Positions 38,759 to 48,652 of a stretch of 64,000 nucleotides of DNA are shown piece by piece. The stretch comes from Desulfatitalea tepidiphila (lineage in GTDB: Bacteria > Desulfobacterota > Desulfobacteria > Desulfobacterales > Desulfosarcinaceae). A program made the position numbers and the translations under genes. Where the stretch lies: the NCBI RefSeq assembly GCF_001293685.1, contig NZ_BCAG01000003.1:2334501-2398500 (forward strand), read 5' to 3'. A model generated the notes under the pieces. It searched no databases and was not told where the DNA came from. It saw only the letters and a program-made list of their open reading frames with translations. The number at the start of each line of letters is the position of its first letter. Position 1 is the first letter of the stretch.

Positions 38759-39832
38759 CTAAGAATTTCCGGCGAACTGGGCCAGCAGCTGCTCGAACAT
38801 CGGCCGCACTTTCTTCTCGACCTGCATGCGGCCGATGCTCGTTGCAATGGATTTCCCGATCGCGACATTGACTTTCTCGGTAAACGCCTGATTCAGCAAC
38901 ACCACCAGGGTGCCCTCGGTATGCACCAGGCAGCCGATCACGACCTGCAGGCTGTTGAGGGAGTGGTTCAGATAGAACTGCCGTTCGGTGATCACGGCGT
39001 GCTCCGGATGGATTTCCAGCAGCCAGTGCTTCAGCGAAAACATGGGACGCCCGCCTTCGAGCTGTTTGACCCAGAAAAACCGGTGATGGATCCCGCCAGG
39101 GCACGCCTCGGGGTAGTTGCGCAGGCACGTGTAATAGGAGGGCATGCCCTGCCTGAGCATGACCAGCGATTCGGTCGCCAGGGCCAGCTCTTCGGAAGGA
39201 TTCGCCGTCCCATTGTTCTTGATCTGATAGGGAAGGAGACCTTCGAGACCGTTTTCACGGTAGGAAAGGTATCGACCCTTCAGGATGTCTCCCATGGCCG
39301 AAGACATCGCAATGACCAATCGATCGTCAGCAATGGCGTCCGCAACGGCATCATCAAGGGCATTTATTTCAAGTGCGCGCACGCGGTCGTCGATCGATGC
39401 AATCTCTTCCGGACTGAAATTATAATCGGCTCTGGCCGATGCGTCGAGCAGGCGTTTGACCTCGCCGATCTCTTCCTTGCTGTAGGCCACTTTTGCGAAT
39501 ACGTTGTCCAATTCGGCCCCGGAAAGCCCATCGCCGATCTCTTCCACGATCAGCACCCCGTTGTCGTTGGCCTGGCGCTGTAGCGCGGTCAGCGTGTCGT
39601 CGAAAGGCGCAGGCACCAATATGCTCATCAACACCTTGAGTTCCGTATCCGAATCCACTTCCGGCAATCCGATGGAGACGATCTTGCCCTGTTTCAAGTC
39701 GTTGAGGTGCCGGTCCAGGGTGGTAGTGGACAACACCTCGGCCATCGTAAATGGCGGTTCGGCCGCAACGGACTGTGCAATCAAGAACTGCAGGAGAACC
39801 AAAAGTCCCCTGACGAGCGATCTTCCGGCCAT
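38759..39832 (-). CDS. Exported protein of unknown function
   Basis: 357 residues from ATG 39832, with AAAGGAGG ten bases upstream; the frame's extension to 40039 has no site. A signal peptide is clear (AGRSLVRGLLVLLQFLIAQS, cleavage near AVA-AEP, residue ~24). The rest is soluble and helix-rich, with several conserved-looking blocks (GMPSYYTCLRNYPEACPGG with two Cys; FSLKHWLLEIHPEHAVITE) and a C-terminal ATSIGRMQVEKKVRPMFEQL. No domain is recognised. It is alone on its strand between a convergent gene and the CheX-like gene. Confidence 0.75.
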   Translation of the reverse strand: MAGRSLVRGLLVLLQFLIAQSVAAEPPFTMAEVLSTTTLDRHLNDLKQGKIVSIGLPEVDSDTELKVLMSILVPAPFDDTLTALQRQANDNGVLIVEEIGDGLSGAELDNVFAKVAYSKEEIGEVKRLLDASARADYNFSPEEIASIDDRVRALEINALDDAVADAIADDRLVIAMSSAMGDILKGRYLSYRENGLEGLLPYQIKNNGTANPSEELALATESLVMLRQGMPSYYTCLRNYPEACPGGIHHRFFWVKQLEGGRPMFSLKHWLLEIHPEHAVITERQFYLNHSLNSLQVVIGCLVHTEGTLVVLLNQAFTEKVNVAIGKSIATSIGRMQVEKKVRPMFEQLLAQFAGNS

Positions 39833-40115
39833 CCTGTGGCCTCCTTTCGTTGGTTGATCCTGTCGGCCACAAGAACAGCAGCGCGACTGCAAACATGCCA
39901 GATCTGAAGCATCGATGATGCGCCGAGCGGATTGCCAGAAAAAGCGAGGCGAGCGGGTAAAGTTCGCCAAACATGTGCCGATGATACCCTTGATACGATT
40001 GGGGCCAGTCAACCCGACTCGATGATTGTCTTTTTGCATGACGACGGTTGAACTGGCGCTGTTTATCGGCCGTGAGTCTGTTCGCGCCTATCGTGATGAT
40101 TGAAATGGAGATGAA

Positions 40116-40574
40116 ATGGACCCCAATTACATAAAGCCGTTCGTGGTGGCGGTCAAGCGTGTTTTTGAAACCATGATTACCGTTCCCTTTTCATTGGGTA
40201 AACCCACCTTGAAAAAGGGCAGCGAAGTTCCCCATGAAATCAGCGGTATCATCGGATTGTCCGGCAATGTCAGCGGCAGCGTGGTGATCAGCCTGACCCA
40301 GGAGGTCGCGTTTCAATTGGCATCCAACCTGATCGGAGACGAGATCAACGAACTGGATGAAGTCTGCACCGATGCCATCGGTGAAATCGCCAACATGATC
40401 GCCGGCAATGCCAAAACCGATTTTCCCAGCAATGACAACGCCATTTCGGTGCCCAGCGTCGTGATCGGCAAACACAAGGTCAGCTATCCATCGGGCATTC
40501 CCATCATCACCATCCCCTGCAGCACCGACAAAGGGGGAATCGTTATCGAAGTGGCCCTCAAAGTCAAAACGTGA
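40116..40574 (+). CDS. CheX-like chemotaxis phosphatase family protein
   Basis: 152 residues. CheX-type fold: GIIGLSGNVSGSVVISL (~45-61), LIGDEINELDEVCTDAIGEI and the ExxN catalytic motif in GEIANMIAGNAK (~87-98), then PSVVIGKHKVSY and the C-terminal GGIVIEVALKV. CheX proteins dephosphorylate CheY-P. No other chemotaxis genes are near, so it may act with a distant response regulator. Start ATG 40116 has GGAGAT upstream. Followed by a strong bidirectional terminator. Confidence 0.85.
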   Translation: MDPNYIKPFVVAVKRVFETMITVPFSLGKPTLKKGSEVPHEISGIIGLSGNVSGSVVISLTQEVAFQLASNLIGDEINELDEVCTDAIGEIANMIAGNAKTDFPSNDNAISVPSVVIGKHKVSYPSGIPIITIPCSTDKGGIVIEVALKVKT

Positions 40575-40599
40575 CGTGCCACCTATCTATCTCGAACAA

Positions 40600-40634
40600 C
40601 ACAAAAGGCGCTCGAAACGAGCGCCTTTTGTGTC
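40600..40634. terminator. Strong bidirectional rho-independent terminator
   Basis: Perfect 16-bp stem ACACAAAAGGCGCTCG / CGAGCGCCTTTTGTGT with an AAA loop, carrying A- and T-rich arms for both strands. It lies between convergent CheX-like and alaS genes. Confidence 0.92.
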
Positions 40635-40699
40635 GGCATCGAGAATACGCGTGATCCGGCAGTCTCCATTCAGAAGTCTGGGCGACCACCAGGCAGACG

Positions 40700-43327
40700 C
40701 TACATTTGAGAAATCACCTCATACGCTTTTTCCAGGGCCGCGTCCAGGTGTTCCGGCTGGGGCCCACCGGCCTGGGCCATGTCGGGTCGACCGCCGCCGC
40801 CACCGCCGACGGCCGCGGCCACGGCCTTGATGATCTTGCCGGCATGAAAACGCTTTTCCAGGTCCTTGGTCACCCCGACAATCAGCAACGCCTTGCCGCC
40901 GGCCTCGCTGCCGAGGACCACCACACCCGATTTGATGCGATCCTTGAATCGATCGGCCAGCTCCCGCATTGCCCCGGGGTTATCGACGGCGACCCGCTTG
41001 ACCAGGACGGCCACGTCGTTGATCATTCGCGGCGCGTCGTCACCGGATTGGGCTTTGGCATCGGCAACGGCGGCCTTGAGTTTCTCGACCTCTTTTTCAG
41101 CCGCCTTCTGACCGCTGATCAACTGCTGTATGCGGGGGAGCATCTCATCCGGTTTGACGCGCAGCAGATGGGCGACCTGCTGTGCAACTCGGGCGGTGTG
41201 CTGGACCAGGGCCAGGGCCGCCTCGCCCGTCATCGCCTCGATACGTCGTACGCCCGAGGCGACACTCGTCTCGCTGGCGATCTTGAACAGTCCGATGTCA
41301 CCGGTGTATCCGGTATGGGTCCCGCCGCAGAGCTCTTTGCTGAAATCGGCCAGGGAGACAACCCTCACCCGGTCGCCGTATTTCTCCTCGAAGAGCGCCA
41401 TGGCACCGGAGTGCATGGCTGCATCGGCGTCCATCTCCTCGGTCTGAACCGGCACATTGGCGCGAATACGATCGTTCACGATGGTCTCGATCCGATCCAG
41501 CTCGTCGGGCGTCACCTGGCTGAAATGGGTGAAGTCGAACCGTAACCGGTCCGGCGCCACCAGGGAACCGGCCTGCTTGACATGTTCCCCGAGCACCTGG
41601 CGCAAGGCGGCATGCAGCAAATGGGTGGCCGTATGATTGCAGGCCGTGGCCCGCCGCTTGGCCGCATCCACGCTCAGGGTAACGCGCTGCCCCTTAGCGA
41701 TGCGGCCGGAAACCACCTTGCCCTTGTGAATGATCAATCCGGTAGGGTCCTTGCGCGTGGCGGTCACGATCATCGTCATATCGTCGCCCGAAATGGTGCC
41801 CTGATCGCCCACCTGCCCGCCGGCTTCTCCGTAAAACGGTGTGGCGGCGGTGACCACCTCGATCTCCTCGCCTTCAACGGCCTCGGGCACCTCTTGACCT
41901 GCCTGGACCACCACGAGCACATCGGACTGGGCCTGCAGGGATTGGTATCCCTTGAATTCCGGCTTGATGGCCTGGGAAGAGAGCGCCTTATAGGCATCGG
42001 CAAGGCTGTCGAAGACGACCTTGGCGCGGCTGCGTTTGCGCTGATCTTCCATGTGCGCGTTGAACCCTTGCAAATCCACCTTCATCCGGGTGTCGCGAAC
42101 CACGTCCTGGACGATATCCACCGGAAACCCGTACGTGTCGTAAAGTTTGAATATGAGATCGCCGGGGATGGTGGTCTGGCCCCTGGCCTGCAGTTCGGCC
42201 AGCGAATCGTTGAGCAACTTCAGCCCCGTATCCAGGGTCTCCATGAAGCGCTCTTCCTCATTTGAGATCACCTTGCGGATAAAGGCCGAGGCTTCTCCCA
42301 GCTCCGGGTAGGCCGACCGCATGATGTCGAAAACCGTCTCGGCCGTTTGATGCAAAAAGGGCCGGTTCAAGCCGATGTTACGGCCATAGCGGATGGCTCG
42401 CCGCATGATTCTGCGCAGCACGTAACCGCGTCCCTCGTTGGACGGCAGCACGCCATCGCCGATCAGGAAGGCGGCCGCGCGGCTGTGGTCGGCGATCACC
42501 TTCATGGCCACATCCACCGCTGCATCCTGGCCGTAGGCCTTCTCGGCGAGTTGCTCGGTATGGGCGATGATGGGCCGCAGCAGGTCCGTATCGAAGTTGG
42601 TGGCTGTGTTCTGCAGCACCGAGGCCAGACGCTCGAGCCCCATACCCGTATCGATGCTCGGCTTTGGAAGCGGCGTCATCCGACCGGTCTCATCCTGGTT
42701 GAACTGCATGAACACCAGGTTCCAGATCTCCAGAAAACGGTCGCAGTCGCAATCCACCCCGCAATCCGGCCGGCCGCAGCCGTAGGCATCGCCGCGGTCC
42801 AAATGGATCTCGCTGCAGGGGCCGCACGGTCCGGTATCTCCCATGGCCCAGAAGTTGTCTTCTTTGCCCAGACGCACCATGCGCTCGGTGGGAATGCCGA
42901 TTTTCCGGTGCCACAAATCGTAAGCCTCATCATCGTCGAGATAGACCGACGCCCAAAGCCGCTCTCCCGGCAGGCCGTAACCATTGGTCAGCAGGTCCCA
43001 GGCAAAGTCGACGGCTTTTTCCTTGAAGTAATCTCCAAAGGAGAAATTGCCCAGCATTTCGAAAAAGGTGTGATGCCTGGCCGTGTAGCCCACGTTCTCC
43101 AGGTCGTTGTGTTTGCCGCCGGCGCGGACACATTTCTGGGAGGTGACGGCGCGATCGTATCCGCGCTTTTCTTCTCCCATGAAGGTTCGCTTGAACTGAA
43201 CCATCCCGGCATTGGTAAACAGCAGGGTGGGATCGTCATGGGGCACCAGCGATGAGCTTCTCACCACGCGATGGGCATGCTTCTCGAAATAGTCCAGAAA
43301 TCGCTTGCGGATCTCGTTTCCTGTCAT
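40700..43327 (-). CDS. alaS: Alanine--tRNA ligase
   Basis: 875 residues, the usual size. N-terminal class II core: RSSSLVPHDDPTLLFTNAGM (~23-42), FKRTFMGEEKR, MGDTGPCGPCSEIHLD (~158-173); editing domain NHTATHLLHAALRQV (~564-578) and the second zinc-binding segment SKELCGGTHTGYTGDIG (~662-678); C-terminal Gly-rich GGGGGGRPDMAQAGG (~844-858). GGGAGC-type site before ATG 43327. Directly downstream of recA with 40 bases between, a linkage found in many bacteria. Confidence 0.97.
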   Translation of the reverse strand: MTGNEIRKRFLDYFEKHAHRVVRSSSLVPHDDPTLLFTNAGMVQFKRTFMGEEKRGYDRAVTSQKCVRAGGKHNDLENVGYTARHHTFFEMLGNFSFGDYFKEKAVDFAWDLLTNGYGLPGERLWASVYLDDDEAYDLWHRKIGIPTERMVRLGKEDNFWAMGDTGPCGPCSEIHLDRGDAYGCGRPDCGVDCDCDRFLEIWNLVFMQFNQDETGRMTPLPKPSIDTGMGLERLASVLQNTATNFDTDLLRPIIAHTEQLAEKAYGQDAAVDVAMKVIADHSRAAAFLIGDGVLPSNEGRGYVLRRIMRRAIRYGRNIGLNRPFLHQTAETVFDIMRSAYPELGEASAFIRKVISNEEERFMETLDTGLKLLNDSLAELQARGQTTIPGDLIFKLYDTYGFPVDIVQDVVRDTRMKVDLQGFNAHMEDQRKRSRAKVVFDSLADAYKALSSQAIKPEFKGYQSLQAQSDVLVVVQAGQEVPEAVEGEEIEVVTAATPFYGEAGGQVGDQGTISGDDMTMIVTATRKDPTGLIIHKGKVVSGRIAKGQRVTLSVDAAKRRATACNHTATHLLHAALRQVLGEHVKQAGSLVAPDRLRFDFTHFSQVTPDELDRIETIVNDRIRANVPVQTEEMDADAAMHSGAMALFEEKYGDRVRVVSLADFSKELCGGTHTGYTGDIGLFKIASETSVASGVRRIEAMTGEAALALVQHTARVAQQVAHLLRVKPDEMLPRIQQLISGQKAAEKEVEKLKAAVADAKAQSGDDAPRMINDVAVLVKRVAVDNPGAMRELADRFKDRIKSGVVVLGSEAGGKALLIVGVTKDLEKRFHAGKIIKAVAAAVGGGGGGRPDMAQAGGPQPEHLDAALEKAYEVISQM

Positions 43328-43367
43328 TGTGCCTGCTCCCTGAAAATCGTATCGGGTCCACCCACGG

Positions 43368-44402
43368 TTATTGGGCTTGCTCCTGAACCGGTTTCTCTTC
43401 GTTCTTTTTCACAATGCCGACGGCTGCGCGTACCTGCTCGTCCAGGGCCGTGAAGATATCGGGATTGTCGCCGAGAAAACTCTTCACGTTCTCGCGCCCC
43501 TGCCCGATGCGTTCGCCATTGTAGGAATACCACGCACCGCTTTTCTCCACGATCCCGGCTTCCACGCCGATGTCCAGCAGGTCCCCCACCTGCGAAATGC
43601 CCTCGCCGTACATGACGTCAAATTCGGCCTCCTTGAACGGCGGCGCCATTTTATTCTTCACCACCTTGACCCGCGTGCGGTTGCCCACCACGTCGGCGCC
43701 GTTCTTGATCGATCCCGTGCGCCGGATCTCCAGGCGGACGGAGGCGTAGAACTTGAGGGCATTACCGCCGGTGGTGGTTTCCGGGTTGCCGAAAACGACC
43801 CCGATTTTCATGCGGATCTGGTTGATGAAAATCAGACAGGTATTGGTCTTCCCGATGGTTCCGGTAAGCTTGCGCAAGGCCTGGGACATGAGCCGCGCCT
43901 GAAGCCCCATGTGAGCATCTCCCATCTCGCCCTCGATCTCGGCACGCGGCACCAGGGCCGCCACCGAATCGATCACCAATACATCGATGGCGCCGCTGCG
44001 CAGGAGCATATCGGCAATCTCCAGGGCCTGTTCCCCGGTGTCGGGCTGCGAGACCAGCAATTCATCGCAGTTCACGCCCAACTTTTTGGCATAACTGGTG
44101 TCCAGAGCGTGCTCGGCGTCGATGAAGGCCGCGATACCGCCTTTTTTCTGGGCATTGGCCACGGCATGGAGCGCCAGGGTTGTTTTGCCCGAGGATTCCG
44201 GGCCATATATCTCCACGACCCTGCCCCTGGGCAGTCCACCGATTCCCAACGCCCGGTCCAAAGCGATGGAACCTGTGGGGATCACCGGCACATCCACGAT
44301 GGGGCGGCTGCCCAGTTTCATGATCGATCCCTTGCCGAACTGACGTTCAATCTGCCCCATGGCCGAATCGATCGCCTTTGTCTTGTCCACCGAAACGCTC
44401 AT
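43368..44402 (-). CDS. recA: Recombinase RecA
   Basis: 344 residues. Walker [14 protein letters not shown] (~67-79), VDLxxxD-type region replaced by [16 protein letters not shown] (~92-107), Walker [15 protein letters not shown] (~140-153), L2 region [18 protein letters not shown] (~203-220). Start ATG 44402 has GGAGGAT eight bases upstream; the frame reads back to 44513 without a site. A TTGACG on the minus strand near 44511 could be a -35 element, but no good -10 follows; no clear LexA box was found. Confidence 0.97.
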   Translation of the reverse strand: MSVSVDKTKAIDSAMGQIERQFGKGSIMKLGSRPIVDVPVIPTGSIALDRALGIGGLPRGRVVEIYGPESSGKTTLALHAVANAQKKGGIAAFIDAEHALDTSYAKKLGVNCDELLVSQPDTGEQALEIADMLLRSGAIDVLVIDSVAALVPRAEIEGEMGDAHMGLQARLMSQALRKLTGTIGKTNTCLIFINQIRMKIGVVFGNPETTTGGNALKFYASVRLEIRRTGSIKNGADVVGNRTRVKVVKNKMAPPFKEAEFDVMYGEGISQVGDLLDIGVEAGIVEKSGAWYSYNGERIGQGRENVKSFLGDNPDIFTALDEQVRAAVGIVKKNEEKPVQEQAQ

Positions 44403-44520
44403 CTCATCCTCCTGCTCTGCCTTGTCCTGATAGGTTCGGCCAATCCACGCCGATGCATGCGCTTCGGAGATTGACTGGTCACCACTATTCCGAAAAATCG
44501 GCCGAAACGTCAATAGGGAT

Positions 44521-45099
44521 TCACGCGCCTTGTGCCAACGTCGCCCGATCCAGGGCGGTATAAATGGCCCCTTGGGGCTTTAAATCGCTTTGAAACAGCA
44601 CCCACTCGGTCAATCGAAACCCCACCGGATCATACCGGCCGACCGTCTGAATGCCTTCCAACAAAAGAGCGGGGTCCACCGCCTGCTTGATCCTCGCCAG
44701 CGTGAGATGAGGCCGGAACGGACGCCGCTCCCTGGCAAAACCCTTTGCAGCCAGGGCGTCCTCCAAGTGCTGGCAGGCCTCGCCGAGAAGATCGACCTGC
44801 CCCCCGAGTCCGAACCATAACACCCTCGGCTGACGCATGCCGGGAAATATCCCCAGTCCCTGAGCGCAGACCTCCATCGGCACGGCCTCGAGCGCCGCAT
44901 GGTGCAGGGCTGCGGCCACGTCGCCGATGCGCGCCTGGCCCACCTCGCCCAGAAATTTCACGGTCAGGTGCATATTCTGGGGGCGAACCCACTGCAGCTT
45001 AAGACCATGTCGTTTCAAACGCGCCTGCAGATCCTTGGCCAACGCAAGGACACGATCGGGCAATTCGAAAGCGATAAAGAGTCGCGCGGTCTCTTTCAT
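44521..45099 (-). CDS. thpR: RNA 2',3'-cyclic phosphodiesterase (ThpR/LigT)
   Basis: 192 residues of the 2H phosphoesterase family. Both catalytic HxT motifs are present: [10 protein letters not shown] (~43-52) and [10 protein letters not shown] (~128-137). The protein begins [14 protein letters not shown], typical of ThpR. It opens RNA 2',3'-cyclic phosphates; the cellular role is unclear. It precedes recA on the same strand with 118 bases between. The start has a weak GGAGC site. Confidence 0.92.
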   Translation of the reverse strand: MKETARLFIAFELPDRVLALAKDLQARLKRHGLKLQWVRPQNMHLTVKFLGEVGQARIGDVAAALHHAALEAVPMEVCAQGLGIFPGMRQPRVLWFGLGGQVDLLGEACQHLEDALAAKGFARERRPFRPHLTLARIKQAVDPALLLEGIQTVGRYDPVGFRLTEWVLFQSDLKPQGAIYTALDRATLAQGA

Positions 45100-45134
45100 A
45101 GGCTCCGGTCTGTCGGTTCAAGCGATCGATACCC

Positions 45135-45152
45135 TTGCCGGGGAAACGGCAA
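45135..45152 (-). terminator. Short hairpin downstream of the M23 peptidase gene
   Basis: TTGCCG/CGGCAA stem with a six-base loop, 55 bases past the M23 stop on the minus strand and before thpR. No U-run follows, so its function as a terminator is uncertain. Confidence 0.35.
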
Positions 45153-45207
45153 GCATCAAATGAAGGGACGATGGCACCGGCGGTTTTCTCAGAGCGAGAT
45201 ACCCCGG

Positions 45208-46578
45208 TTAATTGGCGACCGCCTCAAGCTTGGAAGTGATGTTGTTTCGAACCCACTGACCATCCCACCATTCCATCGGATTGACGAAGGTGTGATGGAT
45301 CATGATACCGTAGTGCAGGTGGTCGCCTCCGGCCAATCCGGTCACACCGGTGGCGCCGATGATGTCGCCCTTTGAAACCATCCGGCCTTCGGTGGCGGTC
45401 ATCTGACTCAAGTGGGAATACATGCTGAAAAGACCCAAACCATGATCGATGACGATGGTGCCGCCGTAGATCCCGATCGTACCGGCGAAAACCACCTTGC
45501 CGCTGTTGGCGGCGGGAACCGGAGATTGGGCCAACGATGCCAGATCGATACCCATGTGGGTCTGTTCGTCGACGACCTTCCCCTTGTAGATGTAGGAGCG
45601 GTGATCGGCGAAACCGGCCCTGTTGGCGGCGGCCGGCAACCGCAGAAACTCGCCTTTCCAATGGGCAGCTGGATCGGATTGCGCGGTCACCTTTTTCAAT
45701 GTTTCGTAATTGGCACGTCGCAAATCACGGTTGACCGCGAGAAACACATCGAGGTGGGATGCACCCGGCACAACATCGACCTGGCTGACGAACTCCGGCA
45801 TTTTCCAATCCAGAAAGCCGTCGGAAAGGGCGATTTTATCTCGCTTGAAGGTCCGGGCATTGATGAGGTGCTGAAGCCCGACGCGACTCTCGTTACCGGC
45901 GAAATCGGTCGCCGTCACCGCAACCGGCGTTCCCGGCCCAAGGCGGTAATCGATAGCAATCATGGCTGCGTGAATGGCCGGATCCTCGAACACCCCCGAG
46001 AACCCCCGATAGAAGTGTTCTCCCACCGTTACGCCGCTGGTCGGGCACTCTTCGGCAAGCTTGTAAACGACGATCCCCGCGCCACCCTGGGATAGATAAT
46101 GCGCCCGGCTGAGCACATTGATCACCGGCGGATGGGTGTCGATGACGATCTCCTGCTCCTGGTACTGGACATTGCCCTTACCCCAGTTGCGCCAGGAAAA
46201 ATCCCTGCCGACGAACCGCAACACGGCTTTGCCGTCTTTAATACCTTTCGCTTTTGGTTCAAACGGTATTTCAAGCGTTTCCTCATGCGTCTGGCCGCCG
46301 GCCAAAAGCCCCGCCGAAGAATAGGTCTTGTCCAGCAACGGGACCTCCTGACCATCCTTCAGTACAGCGACCCATACCTTGCGAATGCCACTCTTCCGGT
46401 CGATCACATGCAACTTGAGGTTCTGACTGGCGCCCAATGCAGGCGACGTCAGCGCCATTGTCATCTCCGGCGATTCTCCTTCCATTCGTCGAACCAGAAA
46501 GACCGTCAGGGTGACCACAATAAGAAGCGCCGGCAAAATCAACAGCCAGCGTCTGGATGCATTCTTTTTAGCATTCAA
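45208..46578 (-). CDS. M23 family metallopeptidase, membrane anchored
   Basis: 456 residues. An N-terminal TM segment (RWLLILPALLIVVTLTVFLV, ~9-28) anchors a ~280-residue extracytoplasmic region with Ig-like strands, then a LytM/M23 domain at ~330-440: THMGIDLAS carries the first zinc ligands, VIDHGLGLFSMYSHLS the second region and GGDHLHYGIMIHH the HxH. It should cut peptide cross-links in peptidoglycan or activate amidases. The start is TTG 46578 (LNAKKNASRRW), ten bases after GGGGGA; an upstream TTG at 46614 lacks a site. Confidence 0.9.
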   Translation of the reverse strand: MNAKKNASRRWLLILPALLIVVTLTVFLVRRMEGESPEMTMALTSPALGASQNLKLHVIDRKSGIRKVWVAVLKDGQEVPLLDKTYSSAGLLAGGQTHEETLEIPFEPKAKGIKDGKAVLRFVGRDFSWRNWGKGNVQYQEQEIVIDTHPPVINVLSRAHYLSQGGAGIVVYKLAEECPTSGVTVGEHFYRGFSGVFEDPAIHAAMIAIDYRLGPGTPVAVTATDFAGNESRVGLQHLINARTFKRDKIALSDGFLDWKMPEFVSQVDVVPGASHLDVFLAVNRDLRRANYETLKKVTAQSDPAAHWKGEFLRLPAAANRAGFADHRSYIYKGKVVDEQTHMGIDLASLAQSPVPAANSGKVVFAGTIGIYGGTIVIDHGLGLFSMYSHLSQMTATEGRMVSKGDIIGATGVTGLAGGDHLHYGIMIHHTFVNPMEWWDGQWVRNNITSKLEAVAN

Positions 46579-46662
46579 TGGGTTAACTTCCCCCTTTCCA
46601 GTAAAATCGAGCAACGAAGCATACCAGCTCTACTTTCGCGAATCAAGGCAAAGTTTCCCGGC

Positions 46663-46691
46663 TTGACTTTTAGGGGGGGGCAGGCTAAATT
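46663..46691 (+). promoter_or_regulatory. Predicted sigma-70 promoter of the kdsA operon
   Basis: TTGACT (46663-46668), a 17-base spacer that contains eight consecutive G, and TAAATT (46686-46691), about 45 bases before the kdsA start. Good -35 match and moderate -10 match. Confidence 0.55.
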
Positions 46692-46734
46692 TTTGCAATA
46701 GAAACAGGGAATACAAAAGGATGTAAAGGGGAAC

Positions 46735-47565
46735 ATGAACACGATCGTTCAAGTAGAAAATCTACGCATCGGCAAAGGCATGCCGCTGGTCTTGATCGCC
46801 GGGCCGTGCGTGATCGAAGATTTTGAGCTCACCTTCCACATCGCCGCCACATTGAAGCAATTGACCGAGCGGCTGGAGATACCGTTTATCTTCAAAGCCT
46901 CCTATGACAAGGCCAACCGGACGGCCATCGATGCTTACCGCGGCCCTGGTCTGGATGAAGGACTCGAGATCCTTTCCAGGATCAAGGCCGAGCTGGGCAT
47001 CCCGGTCCTCTCCGACGTACACGAGACCGGGCAGGTCGAAAAGGCCGCCGAGGTGCTGGACGTGATTCAAATTCCGGCCTTCTTATGCCGGCAAACCGAT
47101 TTCATACTGGAGGTGGCACGCAGCGCAAAGCCGGTGAATATCAAAAAGGGACAATTCCTAGCCCCCTGGGACATCACCCATGTGGTCGAAAAAATCAGAT
47201 CCATAGGCAACGACCGCATCCTTCTCACCGAACGGGGCGCCATGTTTGGCTATAACAACCTGGTCGTGGACTTCAGGGCCATTCCGATCATGCAGGCCAC
47301 CGGGTTCCCTGTCATTTTCGACGCCACGCACAGCGTTCAACTGCCCGGCGGTGCGGGCAACAGCTCCGGCGGCCAGCGTCAATATGCGCCGCTTCTGGCG
47401 CGCGCCGCCGTTGCCGCCGGCGCCGACGGGGTGTTCCTCGAGGTCCACCCAGATCCGGACAACGCGCGCTGCGACGGGCCCAATTCACTGCCGTTAGATG
47501 ACCTGAGCGATATATTCGCGCAATTGAAAGCGATTCACCAGGTCGTATCCACCGGAGCCTTTTGA
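46735..47565 (+). CDS. kdsA: 3-deoxy-8-phosphooctulonate synthase
   Basis: Makes KDO-8-phosphate for LPS core from PEP and arabinose-5-phosphate. 276 residues; IAGPCVIEDFELTF (~20-33) has Cys in the position that marks the metal-dependent class (Asn in the E. coli type). FKASYDKANRT (~57-67), DVHETGQVEKAAEVLDVIQIP (~96-115), ERGAMFGYNNLVVDFR (~163-178), GGQRQYAPLLARAA. AAAGGGGAAC precedes the ATG. First gene of a ten-gene operon through the PTS genes. Confidence 0.96.
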   Translation: MNTIVQVENLRIGKGMPLVLIAGPCVIEDFELTFHIAATLKQLTERLEIPFIFKASYDKANRTAIDAYRGPGLDEGLEILSRIKAELGIPVLSDVHETGQVEKAAEVLDVIQIPAFLCRQTDFILEVARSAKPVNIKKGQFLAPWDITHVVEKIRSIGNDRILLTERGAMFGYNNLVVDFRAIPIMQATGFPVIFDATHSVQLPGGAGNSSGGQRQYAPLLARAAVAAGADGVFLEVHPDPDNARCDGPNSLPLDDLSDIFAQLKAIHQVVSTGAF

Positions 47566-47568
47566 AAG

Positions 47569-48090
47569 ATGACGTCCCCTATGCTCGAACAGATCGAATT
47601 GTTGCTGCTTGACGTCGACGGGGTCCTGACGGCCGGAGAGATCGTCTACACGGACAGTGGCGAGCAATTGAAAATATTCAACGTCAAGGACGGGTTGGGG
47701 ATTCGCCTGCTCCGGGATGCCGGTGTTCAGGTCGGTATTGTCACCGGTCGCAGCGGACAGGCGCTGAGGCATCGCTGCGCCAATCTGGGGATCGATCTGA
47801 TCTTCGACGGCACCCGCGACAAGGCCCGGGTACTGCCCGAAATCGAACAAAGGACCGGCGTCACCGCCGACCGCACCGCGTTTATCGGGGACGATCTGCC
47901 CGACCTGGCGATCATGCAGCGGGTGGGGGTGCCCATGGCCGTGGCCGACGCACACGAAACGGTACGCAAAGCCGCCCGTTTGGTGACCCGGGCGCCGGGT
48001 GGCCGGGGTGCCGTTCGGGAGGCGTGCGAAATGATCCTCAAGGCGCAGGGCCGCTGGGAGGGTCTGTTGGACACGATGGCCAATGGCTAA
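47569..48090 (+). CDS. kdsC: 3-deoxy-D-manno-octulosonate-8-phosphate phosphatase
   Basis: HAD phosphatase, 173 residues. Motif I LLLLDVDGVLTAGEIVY (~8-24), VKDGLGIRLLRDAGVQVGIV (~42-61) with TGRSG (motif II), and motif III/IV FIGDDLPDLAIMQRVGVPMA (~105-124). It removes phosphate from KDO-8-P made by kdsA, three bases upstream. lptC overlaps its end by eight bases. Confidence 0.95.
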   Translation: MTSPMLEQIELLLLDVDGVLTAGEIVYTDSGEQLKIFNVKDGLGIRLLRDAGVQVGIVTGRSGQALRHRCANLGIDLIFDGTRDKARVLPEIEQRTGVTADRTAFIGDDLPDLAIMQRVGVPMAVADAHETVRKAARLVTRAPGGRGAVREACEMILKAQGRWEGLLDTMANG

Positions 48091-48652
48091 CCGCAAACGC
48101 ACCTTCAAAATTGCGCTCACATGCGCCGCCGCTGCCGGTCTGATCTTCCTGGTCATCGTATTCCTGCAATTGCGCAGCCAGCAGGGCGGGTCCGTGCCCA
48201 TCCCCATGCCAGCCGCCAAGGCCTTGATGACCCTGGCCAAAGTGCATCAAACGGCCACCAAGGACGGCAAGGTGCAATGGGAACTCGATGCCGACTCGGC
48301 CCAGCTCGAGGCCAGTGGCGGACGCATGATTTTGACGGCACCCAAAGTGAAGTTTCACATGGAGGACGGCACCCTGGTCCATCTGACGGCCGAACAGGGC
48401 ATCCTGCACACCGACAACAATGACATGAAAGTGACGGGCCGGGTGCACCTTCACAATGATCAATATACCCTGACGACCGAGATCCTTGTCTACCTGCACG
48501 ATCAGCGGCTGCTTAGAGCAGACGCGCCGGTTCGCATCGAGAGTTCGACGGCTTCCCTGCGCGCAGACCGGATGACCTACGACCTGACACAGAATCGGGC
48601 GCATTTCGAAGGCCAAGTTGAAGGAGATCTCCATGAACGACCGGCGATATAA
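48083..48652 (+). CDS. lptC: LPS export system protein LptC
   Basis: 189 residues. One N-terminal TM anchor (IALTCAAAAGLIFLVIVFLQ, ~10-29) and a periplasmic LptC beta-jellyroll (~40-180) with WELDADSAQLEASGGRMILT and LTAEQGILHTDNNDMKVTG. It hands LPS from LptBFG to LptA. It overlaps kdsC upstream and lptA downstream, so translation is coupled. Confidence 0.88.
   Translation: MANRKRTFKIALTCAAAAGLIFLVIVFLQLRSQQGGSVPIPMPAAKALMTLAKVHQTATKDGKVQWELDADSAQLEASGGRMILTAPKVKFHMEDGTLVHLTAEQGILHTDNNDMKVTGRVHLHNDQYTLTTEILVYLHDQRLLRADAPVRIESSTASLRADRMTYDLTQNRAHFEGQVEGDLHERPAI

Noticed and set aside
44403-44520. LexA box or SOS promoter of recA
   Set aside because: A TTGACG is seen but no -10 and no recognisable LexA palindrome.
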